This document shows positions 13,385-24,639 of a stretch of DNA of 64,000 bases, in pieces (position 1 is the first letter of the stretch; every line of letters begins with the position of its first letter). A program made the translations under genes and the position numbers. The notes below the pieces were generated by a model. The model worked only from the letters and a program-made list of their open reading frames with translations. It ran no database searches and was not told where the DNA came from. Where the stretch lies: contig JAVSML010024600.1 in the NCBI GenBank assembly GCA_038503035.1, positions 691,240-755,239 of the forward strand, read 5' to 3'. The DNA comes from Crocodylus rhombifer (lineage: Eukaryota; Chordata; Crocodylia; Crocodylidae).

Positions 13385-14933
13385 AATGGTGTAGCAGGCT
13401 TACCTTTCCCAGCTTGGGCTGAGTCCCTGGCTTGAGATTCTGCTGTTTTGATTGGTGAAGCCCATCCACCAATCGGGAGGCAGCAAGAGGAGTGAAGTCA
13501 CACCCCTTTCCTGAGGGGAGAGGGAGAGGAGCTCACCCTGGACCTGACTGAAGACTGCAACACTGTCAGGTCTGGAAGACTTCAGGAGCAGAGCCCTGAA
13601 GAGTATAAAAGGAGCTGCGTGCCCAGCACGGAGAAGGCTTGTCTGAGATGGAGAAGAGCAGCGCTTAGAAGAGCTGAGGAGAGCTGCTCAACAGGGCAAA
13701 GCAGTAGCCCAGAAGTGCCCCTGAAGACGTCCATCAGTGAGGAAGAGTGGAGAGCAACAGCGGCTAGGCTCTCAGTGCACAGCACAGCACGTGGCATCCA
13801 GACCCTGGGAGCTGCGTGAGGTGGCTCGGGTCTGCAACCTGTGTGGCAAGAGACACAGTGCACAGGCCACTGCAGGGTCTTTGGAGCACTTGGGTGGGTC
13901 AGGTCCCCAACCCCAGCACGAGGCCAGGAGCTCGGTGCAGGAGGCACCGCATGGAGGGTCCAGGAGTGGACCAAGCCGGGCCCGGTGCTGCATGAGGTGG
14001 CCTGAGCCTCTAACTCATAGCAAAAGGTTGAGTCCAGAAAGCCAGATGGAGCTTGGGCTACTAAGCCAGAGGACAGGACCAAGCCAGAAACCCCAGAAGG
14101 CCTGCATAGCGGAGTCCCATTCTAGGGGACAGCAACTTCCGAAGCCCACTGCAGGCGAGAGAGCAGCTTGGTGCAGAGGATGAGGGCCATTCTCCAGGCC
14201 TGGGAGCTATGAGTTGCAGGGGAAAAGGATTCCCACAGGGGACAGGGAGTCCCCCCTGATTAGTTAAGTGCTCCTGAAAATGGAGGTCCCACTCGGAGGC
14301 CCCCTGTGAAGTTACCAGCTTCCTTGAAGGGTTTGGGAAAAGTCACAAGGGCATTGGGGTTTCCCCTTAGGATTAAGTCTATATTTGAGGTTCTTGTGCC
14401 GTAAGTGATGTTATGTCATGCCTCATATTTTGTGAACTCTCATGTTTGCAAATTAGTAAAAGAGTAGAGTCTTAAATTTATAATTTTGACTAGGACTCTT
14501 CTGGGACCCCCTTTTGCTATTATTCACCTGTTGTTTATTTGTATTTATTTGTGGTTTATTTATTGTTCGCCTATACTTACCTATAGTTTATCTGTTGGTT
14601 ATCTATGTTTATTTTGGGGTTTATCTGTTTCAGATAGATACTTACCTGTGACTTACCTGTACCTGGAGCACTGGTATAAGGTTTTATAACATTTATCCAG
14701 AGGGTATTGTTTATGTTATTTTTTGGATATCATATATAGATATATATTGTACATATGTTTATCTCCATGTTTCTTTTCCTTATATAACTATATACAAATT
14801 TATTTACATTAACTTAAATCCCCTGACTATTTATTTACATTAACTTAAATCCCCTGGTTCTATATGGACAGAGGGAAACTGACCCATCTGCAGTTCCCCC
14901 ACAGCACACCTGGCAGCTAACAGTTCCCTTCAA
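13385..14933 (+). mobile_element. Possible LTR or promoter-bearing insertion
   Basis: This block interrupts the host TIR element and starts TGTAGCAGGC after AATGG. It contains a TATA-like TATAAAA at 13604-13610 set in GC-rich sequence. The other side is TTCA followed by ATTGG, a near 5-base duplication. A start in TG, an end in CA and a TATA box suggest a solo LTR. No gag/pol sequence, primer-binding site or second LTR is seen, and 1.5 kb is long for one LTR. The 148- and 166-codon open frames here (13582-14183) show no motif. Confidence 0.28.
14799..14856 (+). repeat. Two-copy 31-base tandem duplication
   Basis: TTTATTTACATTAACTTAAA plus ATCCCCTG occurs at 14799-14825 and again, identically, at 14830-14856. 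This is a recent local duplication with a 31-base period. Confidence 0.85.
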
Positions 14934-15311
14934 TTGGAGAAGGGGAGTATATACCTGAGTACACCTAGGCTACAATAGCTAGCTTGATCTAAATTAGACA
15001 ACCTTGGAGGTATAGTTAATTTAGATCAAGTCAGCCATTTTTAGACTGACCCAGCTGTCTTGAACTTCTAAACAGTTTGCATGTAGATTGACCCAACTAG
15101 GGTCTTAGTGTAAGGTTCTCACCTGGGTAAACTAAGTTAGATTGGGTGGTCATTTTCAATGTGATCTAATCAATGTGATCTAATGTTGGGAAGCAGGAGC
15201 AGAGGGAGCAGGGCGCATGTGTGCCACACGTGTACCCACTTTACCTCGGCGGCGAAGGCAGCAGCTGCAGAGGAGACAGCAGCAGGGGCAGCAACAGCTG
15301 ATTTCCCCCTA

Positions 15312-15321
15312 NNNNNNNNNN
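15312..15321. other. Assembly gap (10 N) with duplicated flanks
   Basis: Ten undetermined bases. The 47 bases before the gap (15265-15311) are identical to the 47 bases after it (15322-15368), both beginning CTGCAGAGGAGACAGCAGC. Two contig ends that should have been merged are the likeliest explanation; a true tandem repeat is the alternative. Confidence 0.95.
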
Positions 15322-15979
15322 CTGCAGAGGAGACAGCAGCAGGGGCAGCAACAGCTGATTTCCCCCTAAGGTAAGTGGGGCAGAAGGTACAGCGCAGCTG
15401 AAGTGGATCCAGAGGGGAAGCCCTCCGGAGCCCTTTTAGCTCACCCAATAGGGAGTCGCGTTCCTGAGTCACGTGCAGGCAGCGCACGCGAACAGTGTGC
15501 GCAAAGAGGTGCACTCTGAAAGGGCACTCCGGCATTTGCACTGACGTTCACGTAAGGTGGGTGCAAGGTAGCTGCCCAGAGCGGCACCTCCATTGAGCAA
15601 AAGCAGCAGGCACAGCTCTGTAGACATGGTGCAGATGCGAAGTGCAGCTGCCAGGGGCCCCGCCCGGGCGTGGCGGCCTACCATGGGCTTTTCTGAGGCC
15701 TCCACCCAGATGGAGCACATGGCAGGGTTGGTGGCCCCTTGCCTCCCTGTCTGTGGGGGGGGGCTCGGTGGGGTCCTAGGGGGGTGGGGCCTGGTGGTCC
15801 CCTTGCCTGCCCCTCCTGTGCACGACTTAGGGCCCTGGAGGAGCAGGTGAGGGACCTCCAGGCTGAGGGGGATCAGAGATGCAGAGGATGAAATTGATGC
15901 CTATTTCTGTTCTCTGGAGGCCTGGTCACCCGCTGTACAGCCCCCATAGGAGACACATCCAACACAGGAGTAGCAGAAG

Positions 15980-16665
15980 GTGTCCAAATCCAGAGCTGCT
16001 AGACCTAGAGCGATGGAAGCTCCCCAGGTTCACCTGGGGAACAGGTTCAATGCCCTGGCAGCTGTGATAGAGAAAGACAGTGAAATTGCCTCTGGCAGGG
16101 ACAATGCCACTCCCCACATGGTAAAGAATGGGCAGAGAGCGAACACCAGCAGGAAGAAATGCTGGATACTCGTCATCAGAGACTCCCTCCTACGAGGACT
16201 GGAAGGTCCCATCTGTTGGCCTGACCCCATGATGTGGGAGGTCTGCTTCATGCCTGAAGCTCAGGTTAGAGATATCATGGAGAGGATCCCGGTCTACATC
16301 TGACCTGCACACCAGTACCCCACGATTGTCATCCACGTGGGGACGAATGACGCGGCCAGGGGCAACCCTGACCACATTATGAAGGATTTCAAGGCTCTGG
16401 GGGACAAGCTTAAGGAGACGGGGGCGCAAGTGGTATTCTCCTCTCTTCTTCCGGTGACTAGGTGGGGACGGTGACACAAGGCCTGCATTGGCAAGGTCAA
16501 CCAGTGCTTATGCAGGTGCCGCCAGGCAGGCCTTGGGTTCTTTGACCCATGCTTTCAGGCAGGGGGCTTGCTGGGGTGGGCTTCACCTCTCTCCTACAGG
16601 CAAGTGTATCTTCTCTTCCAGGTTGGCTGATCTCATACGGTGAGCTTTAAACTAGCATCACCGGA
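15980..16665 (+). pseudogene. CR1 ORF1 remnant with esterase-like domain
   Basis: The frame from 15980 encodes a protein whose core matches the SGNH/GDSL-esterase-like domain known from CR1 ORF1. LVIRDSLLRGLEGPICWPD contains the RDSLLRG box (normally GDS, here R for G). In the same frame, after a TGA at 16301-16303, comes IVIHVGTNDAARGNPDHI, the GxND block with its conserved N and D. Two TGA codons (16301-16303, and one near 16470) sit where CGA arginine codons would fit, consistent with CpG decay. Near the end, in a shifted frame, is LADLIR-stop-ALN-stop, the usual ORF1 ending. The product would be an RNA-binding/esterase partner of ORF2; this copy cannot make it intact. Confidence 0.75.
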
Positions 16666-16794
16666 GGAGAGGGCCACAGGAAGATGAGGAGACACTACCC
16701 GAGCAAGACAGGTGACAAATGCAAGGAGTGCCCAGGTAAGAAACAGGGGTCCAGACAGTCTCCCAAATTGGGGGGGGGGTGGCACACGCAGCTA

Positions 16795-19533
16795 GGCAGG
16801 GCCTTAAATGCCTATATACCAATGCTCAGAGTATGGGGAATAAGCAGGAATAACTCGCCCTCACAATAGCCAGTTCAGACCCAGATATAATAGGGCTTAC
16901 AGAAACATGGTGGGATTCATCCCATGACTGGGCAGTTAGCATTAGGGGCTATGGGCTTCACAGGTGGGATAGAGAAGGAAGGAAAGGTGTGGGTGTGGTG
17001 CTCTATGTCAAGGAGCAATACATATTCTCTGCCAGCAAAATGGGGTCAGAGGGGCAAGCAGAAGTGTTCTGGGTCAAGATACAAGGGGGCCATGGGGAGA
17101 GGGATCTAATGGTGGGGGTCTACTACAGACCCCCCCAACCAAGGAGAGGAGCTGGACCAGAAATTTTCGGGCCAGCTTGCAGAGACACTTAAGGCAAGGG
17201 ATGTAGTTGTCATGGGGGATTTAAATTACGGACATCTGCTGGGAGGAACAGTCAGCCAGGTCAGACCGTTCCAGGAGGTTCCTGGCCAAGATACAGGACC
17301 TCCACTTAATTCAGGAAGTGCACAGTCCCACCAGAGGAAATGCCCTGTTGGACCTGGTCCTGGCCACAGACAATGACCTGGTGAGGGGCCTCCAGGTTCT
17401 TGACCACCTGGGTGATAGCGATCATCACTTGCTGGAATTCACCGTCCAGCGCAGGGTGTCAAGGGCCTGTAGCAAGGTGGTAGCCCTAGACTTCAAGAGG
17501 GCCAACTTCAACGAGTTGAGATTAGTGGGAGAGGCGCTGTCCCGAGAGCAGGGGAGCTAAGTGCCCAAGATGAGTGGTCATTCCTTAAGGAGATGATACT
17601 CAGGGCCCAAGGGGTGTCCATCCCAACAAGAAGCAAGCAGGGCAAGAGTGCCCAAAACCCCCCCTGGCTCACCAAGGGCATCTGGGAATGCCTGATTGCC
17701 AAAAAGGCAGTGTACAACCAGTTGAAGGGGGGTGCTATCTCCAAAGAGGAGTATACCTCCTCTGCTCAGGCCTGTAGGGGGGCTGTCAGGAAAGCTTAGG
17801 CAGACATAGAGCTAGGACTAGCGTTCAAGATCAGAGATAATAAATATATAGGGAGGATGAAGAAGGCACCGGGAAATGTGGGGCCCCTGCAAGATCCTCT
17901 GGGAAATCTGGTGGTTGCGCCAGAAGAGAAAGCAGGCCTCTTTAACCAATTCTTCACCTCCGTTTTCTTTGGCAGGGACCGGGACTTCCCCACCGTGATG
18001 CAAGACAGACTTGAGGGGAACGCCTCCAGACCTCAGGCTGGGGAAGACCGGGTTAGAGAGCTTCTGGAGGGGCTGGACATGTTCAAATCAGTGTGTTCAG
18101 ATGCTCTCCACCCCAGGGTGTTGAGGCAGCTAGCAGGAGTTATTGCAGGGCCCTTGGCACAGCTTTACATGTGCTCATGGTGCTCGGGCCAGGTGCCCGA
18201 TGATTGGAAGATAGCCAATATGGTCCCCATCTTTAAAAAAAGGAGGAGGGAGGACCCAGGCAACTATAGACCCATCAGTCTTACCTCAATCCTAGGGAAA
18301 CTCTTTGAGAAGATCATCATGGAGCACATCTGCGATGAGCCGGCTTCAGGGATGATGCTCAAGGGCAACCAGCACAGTTTCATTAGGGGCAGGTCATGTC
18401 AGACCAACCTGATTGCCTTTTATGATCAGGTCACAAAAGCATTGGATGCAGGTGTTGCCACGGATGTTGTCTTTCTGGACTTCAGCAAGGCCTTTGACAC
18501 CGTCTCCCACCCCATCCTCATTAAGAAATTGGGTGACTATGGCATTGATGCCTACACAGTCAGATGGATTGTAGATTTGCTGAAGGGTCACACTCAGAGG
18601 ATGGTGATGGACAGGTCATATTGGAGCTGGGGAGAAGTGGGCAGCAGAGTCCCCCAGGGCTCGGTCCTTGGGCCCACACTGTTCAATTTTTTTATCAGCA
18701 ATTTGGACAATGGGGTGAAAAGAAGCCTGTTTAAATTTGATGATGATACCAAAATTTGGGGTGAGGTGAGCACACTAGTAGGGAGGGAAAGACTGCAGCA
18801 AGGCTTGGATAGGTTACAGGGGTGGTCGAGCTAAAACAGGATGCACTTCAATACGGACAAGTACAGGGTGCTGCACTTGGGCAGTAGTAACCAGCAGCAC
18901 ACTTATAGGATGGGAAACTCCCTTCTTGAGAGCATGGAGGCAGAAAGGGATCTTCATTACTGACTCCAAGATGAACATGGGCAGACAATGCGAGGTCACG
19001 GTTGGCAGGGCTAATCGGACCTTGTCGTACATCCACAGGTGCATCTCAGGCAGGGCCAAGGAGGTGACCCTCCCCTTCTACACAACACTGGTCAGGCCAC
19101 AGCTGGAGTTCTGTGTCCAGTTCTGTGCGCCCCACTTCAGGAGGGATGTGGACAACATTGGGAGGGTCCAGAGGAGGGCCACCCGCATGATCCAGGGACA
19201 ACAAGGCAGACCCTACAGTGAAGGACTGCAGGACCTGAACCTGTTCAGCCTTCACAAGAGAAGGCTGAGGGGGGACCTGGTGACCATCTATAAACTCACT
19301 AGGGGGGACCAGAAGGGTTTGGGAGAGACCTTGTTTCCCCTAGCGCCCCCTGGCATAACAAGGAATAACGGCCACAAGTTGTTGTAGAGTAGGTTTAGAT
19401 TAGACATCCATAAGAACTACTTCACAGTCAGGGCGGCTAGGAGCTGGAACCAACTTCCAAGGGAAGTGGTGCTGGCTCCTACCCTGGGGGTCTTTAAGAG
19501 GAGGCCTGATGCCTACCTGGCTGGACTCATTTA
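16795..19533 (+). pseudogene. CR1 ORF2 remnant (endonuclease and RT)
   Basis: The APE-type endonuclease region is readable across frames at 16800-17450. DPDIIGLTETWWDSSHD-type sequence comes first, then GVYYRPP, a VVMGDLNY block and DSDHHLLEF. The longest open piece (17857-18834, 325 codons) holds the reverse transcriptase. Its motifs are DDWKIANMVPIFKKRRREDP, NYRPISLTSILGKLFEK, VVFLDFSKAFDTVSHPIL and VPQGSVLGPTLFNFFISNL. The catalytic box at 18736-18747 reads FDDD where FADD is expected. After a stop at 18832-18834 the C-terminal part continues in other frames (18926-19387) and ends near 19533. It is a decayed copy. Confidence 0.85.
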
Positions 19534-19659
19534 AGCCCAGTTTTTTCTCCTGCCCAGGCAGAGGGTTGGGCTTGAAGATCTACAAGGTCCCTTCTGACCC
19601 TACTTCTATGATTCTATGAATCTCCCCCTAACCTCCCCAGACATCTGTATACACCCACA

Positions 19660-22550
19660 GTGGATTCATTTGCAGACTCTTCACCTAAACATGAAAGAAC
19701 CATAGTCCTAACCCCAAGACAAGTCCTAAGGGAGTCACCTTGTTGCAGGAGAGCTCTTGCTTTATAGCTCCCCTCCGACTCCTCTGCTTGGCTGGTAGTT
19801 CTCTTAAACACTTAGCTAGGACCACTGGCCTAATCAGCTTGCTGGGAGGAGCCTTTACATCTGCCAGCTGGGTCTTCTTCAGAACAGGACTGCCTGCTCC
19901 CTGCTTTCTCTCTTCAAGTCCTTAAAAGGGCAGACTGCCCTCTTATGTCAACTGACCAAACTATCACAATTGTGATATTTTCTAAAACAGTAGGAACTGT
20001 TTTCAGTCACCATTTTGTAACTAGCTCATCCTTTCATCTCTGGCTTCCTCAGAAGGCACATACACACCTGAGATTCTCAATATATCTTTCAACATAGGTC
20101 ACAGGCTGTTGTGAGACAAATTCCGGGAAGATTATTTATTGTACTGCTCCAGAATGAGGAATCTTTGGAAATGATGGATGCCATCTTTAAAACTGCCATA
20201 TATATATTACATTGCTGATGACAACAACAGTGAAGGAGGAAAAGATGTGTGCTTTTGCAGTTGTGTCTCCAGGTGCAAAACATTTAAAATATTCCTTTTT
20301 TACTTTCCCTAAAGAACCCTAAACTGTTGCAGTGACAGTTCATTCAGAAGCAAAAAATATCAGCAAAGTTGAATAACACATTTTTCCCCTGAATAATATT
20401 CACTTAAGCAGTATGACTTTAAAACTGGTTTAATCTGAGGAAGAAAACTTATGGCAAGGAAGGAAGGAAAGTGTAAGGTTAATTTTCAATTCAGGTAACT
20501 TAACAGAAGTTAAATAACTAAGTAATATTTATCTACTGGAAAGCAAATGTTGTAAATAATTTCACCAAAGTTGTTCTTTCTACCATAGACTATGTGGCAC
20601 AATTCCAGGAATGGATATTCTAGAAAGGGATGAATCTATGGAAACTATTTCTGTCTACAGGCAATAGAGAAAGCTTGTGGCATCTGGATATTTTTATACT
20701 GCATGCTTCCACCACGGAGGTCACATTTTGAGAGAATCAGAGAGTTAACAATCAGTATGCAAATATATCATTTGGGAGTACTTGAGCCAGCTGTAGAGTA
20801 GAATTATAACACAAAAGACTGTCAGGGTTTGAAGCCATGGTGTTGCTGCTGAGAAATCTTGCTGAATCTCTAATCCAACAACACAGAGTAGGACCCATAA
20901 CCTCACACATCCAAAGTCTCTTATGAGATTTCCAGACCAGGTTACACATGATTTCTAAAAAAACATGGATATAGTTTACATTTGAATATAGGTAGATGAA
21001 ATGAATGTAGGTACTTTTAAGCTCAGGTAAGTGGTGCATTTTATTTAGCTAGAAATATGACAGCTTATATCCTTTCAGAAGCTTCAAATGGTAAAATAAA
21101 GACTTGACATAAAGATACAAAATAAAATTCTGGGTGTATATCTGCAGCAAAAATCCCAATCTGTTTAGATTTTTTCCAGAACAAGTATCTTTCTAAACTA
21201 ATGTTATTAATTGCCTGGTGATGTCATAAAATTCTTTCACTGCCTTTGTACCACTTGAACATTGTCTACAAAGGTTTTGAATATTGCCAAACTTGACTAT
21301 TCTGGGTCAAGTATGTATTTATTTCCAACACGTTCTAAAATGTGAAAGGGTAACAAAGCTATATTCTTGCATCTCAGAAAAATGCTAAATTTTGGCTTTC
21401 CCTGCATTCTGGTAAAAGAGCAAGTATCAAGTAGCCTATCTGATACAGTCTTAGAAACTAGAACTGTTTTCCAAAAGAGGCAAAATAATCTATTGAAAGA
21501 ACTCACTTGCTGAAAATGTTTCAGAATGAATATTTAAATAGTAAATGTTATCCTTTTTTTTGTTGTTAAATTACTAGTGCAAAAGGCTGGTATACAATCC
21601 TTTAAACAGAGCCCACAGATAACAGATTTTTAAGACCTAGGATTAGAAGGTATATCAATGGACAAAGTACAGTTTATATATAAACATCAGGCATTGGAAG
21701 CAGACCTGCTGCAGGCACATGTATATTTATTTGAAGTACTTTGGTTATACACAGCCATGCAAAAACTGAAATCAACTGATCATCAATAAAATAGTTACTG
21801 TAACTAAGTGTAAAGGTTCATTGTATTACAAATACAATGTACAAACCATGTGGGGAAAACTGAATAACAAATACAGGCACTGTACAAATTGCTCAGGAAC
21901 GAGCTTTTCACTAGATGGTAAATCTGAAACAAATAAAATGGCAGTAAAAAAATGTGTAGGTCATTAAAGAGGCCTCCAAACTTATTATGCAAGTCTGTGC
22001 TACTAACAAATTATAATAACATGAAGGTAAATTTATAAAGAAAATACTGTTTTACAAATATAAACTAAGCAAGCAAATCCTGTATTGTCTTTAGTGACAG
22101 AGTTTGAGCATGTCTAAGGAAATGGGATCTTTAACTATGACTCATATGATAAAGCTGAAGGATAAAGCTCAGGCAGTGGTGCGTATCTCCAGAATAGTGC
22201 TTGTCTGTCTAAATCATAAATTAAACATGTTGACATATATATTGCTTGACGGGAACATTCCAGAATGTAGAAGAACCTATTGAGTGAGCCCATTCTTGTA
22301 CTTTCATGAAAGAAAATAGCTTGCTTCAATTTTACTCAGATTTCAGTGAACCAGGAATCACTGGGACGGAAAAATAGTACAAAGAAATATAGAGAAGAGT
22401 TAATGGGTCATAAGTCAGAAACAGGAGATTACATGGCTATACATACACACGTCCAGCCTTCCCTGGTTGGTCACTTGCACTGCTGACAGAGGTCCATCCC
22501 ATGGAGGGAGGAAAATGAATCCAGCAACAGCAACTACATGGAACCTGCTC
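19660..22550. other. Intergenic, nothing recognised
   Basis: AT-rich sequence without identifiable coding or repeat structure. Open frames are short and lack motifs. Confidence 0.4.
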
Positions 22551-22554
22551 TGTG

Positions 22555-22734
22555 TAAGGATAATACAGTATTCAGTTACTGCACCGTAGTGCCAGTAAAC
22601 AACTTTTAAGTGATGCTACTGCATAGTAGCCTAATAATACTGTGCACTAGCATATTAGCACTGTCCATGCTATCATGTGTTACTGTGCAGTATTATTTGG
22701 CTACTGCACAGTCAGTGTCTCATGTAGATGCACC
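22555..22734. mobile_element. Palindrome-rich MITE, copy B
   Basis: The right end CATGTAGATGCACCC matches the terminal repeat of copies A, C and D. The interior repeats CTACTGCATAGTAG, TTACTGTGCAGTA and CTACTGCACAGT. The left end is not recognisable. CTCTGTG occurs on both sides, which may be a target duplication or chance. Confidence 0.5.
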
Positions 22735-22811
22735 CTCTGTGAAGTCTAAGAAAGGAACAATATAGAAGGAGATAAGGAAGCAATTAAATATGTCTATATG
22801 TAAAAAAGCAA

Positions 22812-23060
22812 TTATATATGACTACGCAGGCAGGGACAGTCAAGAAAGGCATGAAAGAGCCTCTCCTCAATGCCCCTGGGGCAGAAGGGGTAGGCCGTCG
22901 AGGCAGCTGGGTCAAAGTGGGGTGCAAAATTGCCAGTGGCTAGGATGTCATACAGTAACTGCCACTGCAGGTTGCCAGTCTTCTTAGTGGTTGGTGGCTT
23001 ATACAATGTGTGCCAAGTTGGGTGCCTGGTGGGAAATCTGGTGGTCCCAGGTGCCATCAT
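22812..23060 (-). pseudogene. Tx1-like ORF2 C-terminal fragment
   Basis: The open frame contains WHTLYKPPTTKKTGNLQWQL followed by YDILATGNFAPHFDP and YPFCPRGIEERLFHAFLDCP. The pattern 'LYKPP..KRTGDLQWR', then 'ATNR..HL', then 'CPFCG..E..HLF..CP' is the C-terminal cysteine-containing region of Tx1/L1-like ORF2 proteins, downstream of the reverse transcriptase. Cysteines and a histidine of the CPxC...H...CP motif are kept. There is no start, stop or 3' UTR in register, and sequence below 22812 is unrelated, so the piece is truncated. Confidence 0.55.
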
Positions 23061-23958
23061 TACGGTGTACCAAGGCAGCCCACCAGCACCTGGGCATGGT
23101 GGACATGAACTACTCAGTCATATAGACTTCTACATGGCAGAGAAGAAGAGGGGCAACCTGTGTCACTGTTGGAAGGTACGGGGAACATCAACAGGGAGCC
23201 AGGTTTGCTGGCTAGCTTGCTGGCCTTGGCCAGGGTGACCAGCACCAGAGGTAAGGCCTCACTTAGGGCATCCACAGTGAAGGGGACCTGATGTGCCTAG
23301 AGATGGTCATTCAGGGTGGCTGCTGCCTCCAGTGGGAGGGCAGCCTGGATGTCACACAGGAGATGGCCCATGCTGTGGAAAGAATGTATGCCCAGCTGAG
23401 TGGTCAAGGCCTTGGATGAGAGCCAGGCCAACTGATCAGGGTCAAGGAGATGGCCCAGATGGAGGACATGCACCCAGATGAGGGTGGCTGTGAGGCTGGT
23501 GGAGGCTCGGCTCGACACGGGGCATCTCAGGGCTGGGTTGTGCACCAGGGGCTCCATCAGCAGCTGCAGGAACTAGAGGCACTGGGCCCAGGGCTGAAGG
23601 TGGAAAGTGGCCTGCCTGGCTCGTACCGTGCTGCAGTACAATGCCAGAATTACCGCCCAGTTCAAGAGTGCGAGGTCCAGCAGAAAGAGCTCCCGGTCAA
23701 AGGCAAGGGACCCCACCCTCTACAGGAACTTGCCATAGAGGAATCACTAAAGGGCTTGCAGGCTGAAGGCAGCTACCTTGTTCTCCAGGTCGACCACGCT
23801 TTGGCCCGCTTGGTGACAGGTAAGTAAAGGATGGCTTGTGGGAGCCAATAGTGCCCATCCCAGAAAGAGGGTTGGGGAGTAGTCCTAGCCCCTCTTCTGG
23901 ATGGTGCTCTCACACCAGAGACCCTAGCACCTTCAGATGGAACAGGGGTGAAAGGAGG

Positions 23959-24604
23959 TCAGGAAGAGCCCTCACTGGGCAGGGCCTGTGTCTTAAAAGT
24001 GGATGCACCATTGTTTGGCGCCACTGCAGTCGCTGATGTTCTGGCCGCTTTCCCCTGCAGGCACTGGGCTGCTAGGTGGGTAGAAGTTCCACACTGGAAA
24101 CACGTGGCCTCCCACAAGGAAAAATAAATCACAAGCTTCCACCTGTCAAGCTTGAGGTTCAAGGAGCAAAGCAGAGACTGGGGGCCCTTCCTGAGGAGCA
24201 TGAAAGAAGCCTTCAAAAGGATAGGACATGCTTCAGATTCGGTCCTTACTTCTGATCATCAGTCTGTGAAAGGGACTTGAAGGAACCCCATACGGCTTGA
24301 GTTCCTTGGCTAGCTCCAGATCAGTCACGTCTGGAGGCATGTTGGAAATCTCCACCCTCACTGTCTGGGTGTCTAGGGGTGTGACAAGATAGTGTATGCC
24401 CGCAATGTCCAGGTCCTCTGTGCACACCCTGTTGACCAGGGTAGAAGCGCTCACTGCATTGTTACGCTGTCCCAGGAGACCAGCTAGGGCACCTATGCAG
24501 ACCTCGACCCCAACATAGGGAGGGGTGTGAACCCTCAAGACGTGGGTAAGGGGGAGATCTTGAAAGGCATCTTCATGCCAGCTGCTGGGTGTAGGAGCAG
24601 CCAT
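23959..24604 (-). pseudogene. Tx1-like LINE ORF1 with CCHC zinc knuckle
   Basis: The first part (24604-24233, 123 codons) starts at an ATG in good context (GGAATGG). It includes VRVEISNMPPDVTDLELAKE, resembling the 'V.LSNVPP...D..L..EL..YG' RNA-binding block of Tx1-type ORF1. After a frame change the second part (24216-23959) carries TCFQCGTSTHLAAQC at 24061-24102, a C-x2-C-x4-H-x4-C zinc knuckle. The order RNA-binding block then zinc knuckle is that of the family's nucleic-acid-binding ORF1 product. The frameshift near 24220-24240 makes it a pseudogene. Confidence 0.55.
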
Positions 24605-24639
24605 TCCTGCTAGTACAGGGTTAATTTCAAAAGCTAAAA

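Larger units (their letters stand above)
15186..19620 (+). mobile_element. Nearly full-length CR1 LINE, decayed
   Basis: This copy retains 5' untranslated sequence, ORF1, ORF2 and the 3' end, in sense orientation. The GC-rich 5' region begins near 15186 and contains the assembly gap. ORF1 carries the esterase-like domain. ORF2 carries endonuclease and reverse transcriptase. The 3' end GGTCCCTTCTGACCCTACTT is followed by a short TTCTATGATTCTATGA tail. CR1 copies are usually severely 5'-truncated, so a copy of about 4.4 kb is uncommon. Stops and frameshifts in both frames make it non-functional. Confidence 0.9.
12818..19656. mobile_element. Composite TIR element hosting nested insertions
   Basis: The left end at 12818 reads GGGTGTATACAGACATTTGG. 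The reverse complement of the right end at 19656 reads GGGTGTATACAGATGTCTGG. The similarity continues inward (GGGGAG then purine-rich GTTAG blocks). Both are flanked by ACA. I read these as the two ends of one DNA transposon, pushed almost 7 kb apart by later insertions. Host-element sequence remains at about 12818-13385 (very G-rich in the middle), 14940-15180 and 19621-19656. The nearly complete CR1 and an LTR-like block make up the rest. A direct repeat CAATGTGATCTAAT lies just left of the CR1. Confidence 0.5.
22812..24604 (-). mobile_element. Tx1/L1-like LINE remnant, internally deleted
   Basis: On the minus strand, an ORF1-like gag protein with a zinc knuckle (24604 down to 23959) is followed directly by pieces resembling the C-terminal end of a Tx1-clade ORF2 (ending near 22812). 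Only about 1.1 kb lies between them, whereas a full ORF2 of this clade needs several kb, so most of the endonuclease and reverse transcriptase is missing. The purine-rich tract at 24640-25130 may be its 5' leader. It is a different LINE lineage from the CR1 copies that dominate the window. Confidence 0.55.

Noticed and set aside
13582..14183. Overlapping 166- and 148-codon open frames on opposite strands
   Set aside because: GC-rich DNA gives long open frames on both strands; no motif, no splice context, and they fall inside an LTR-like or repetitive block.
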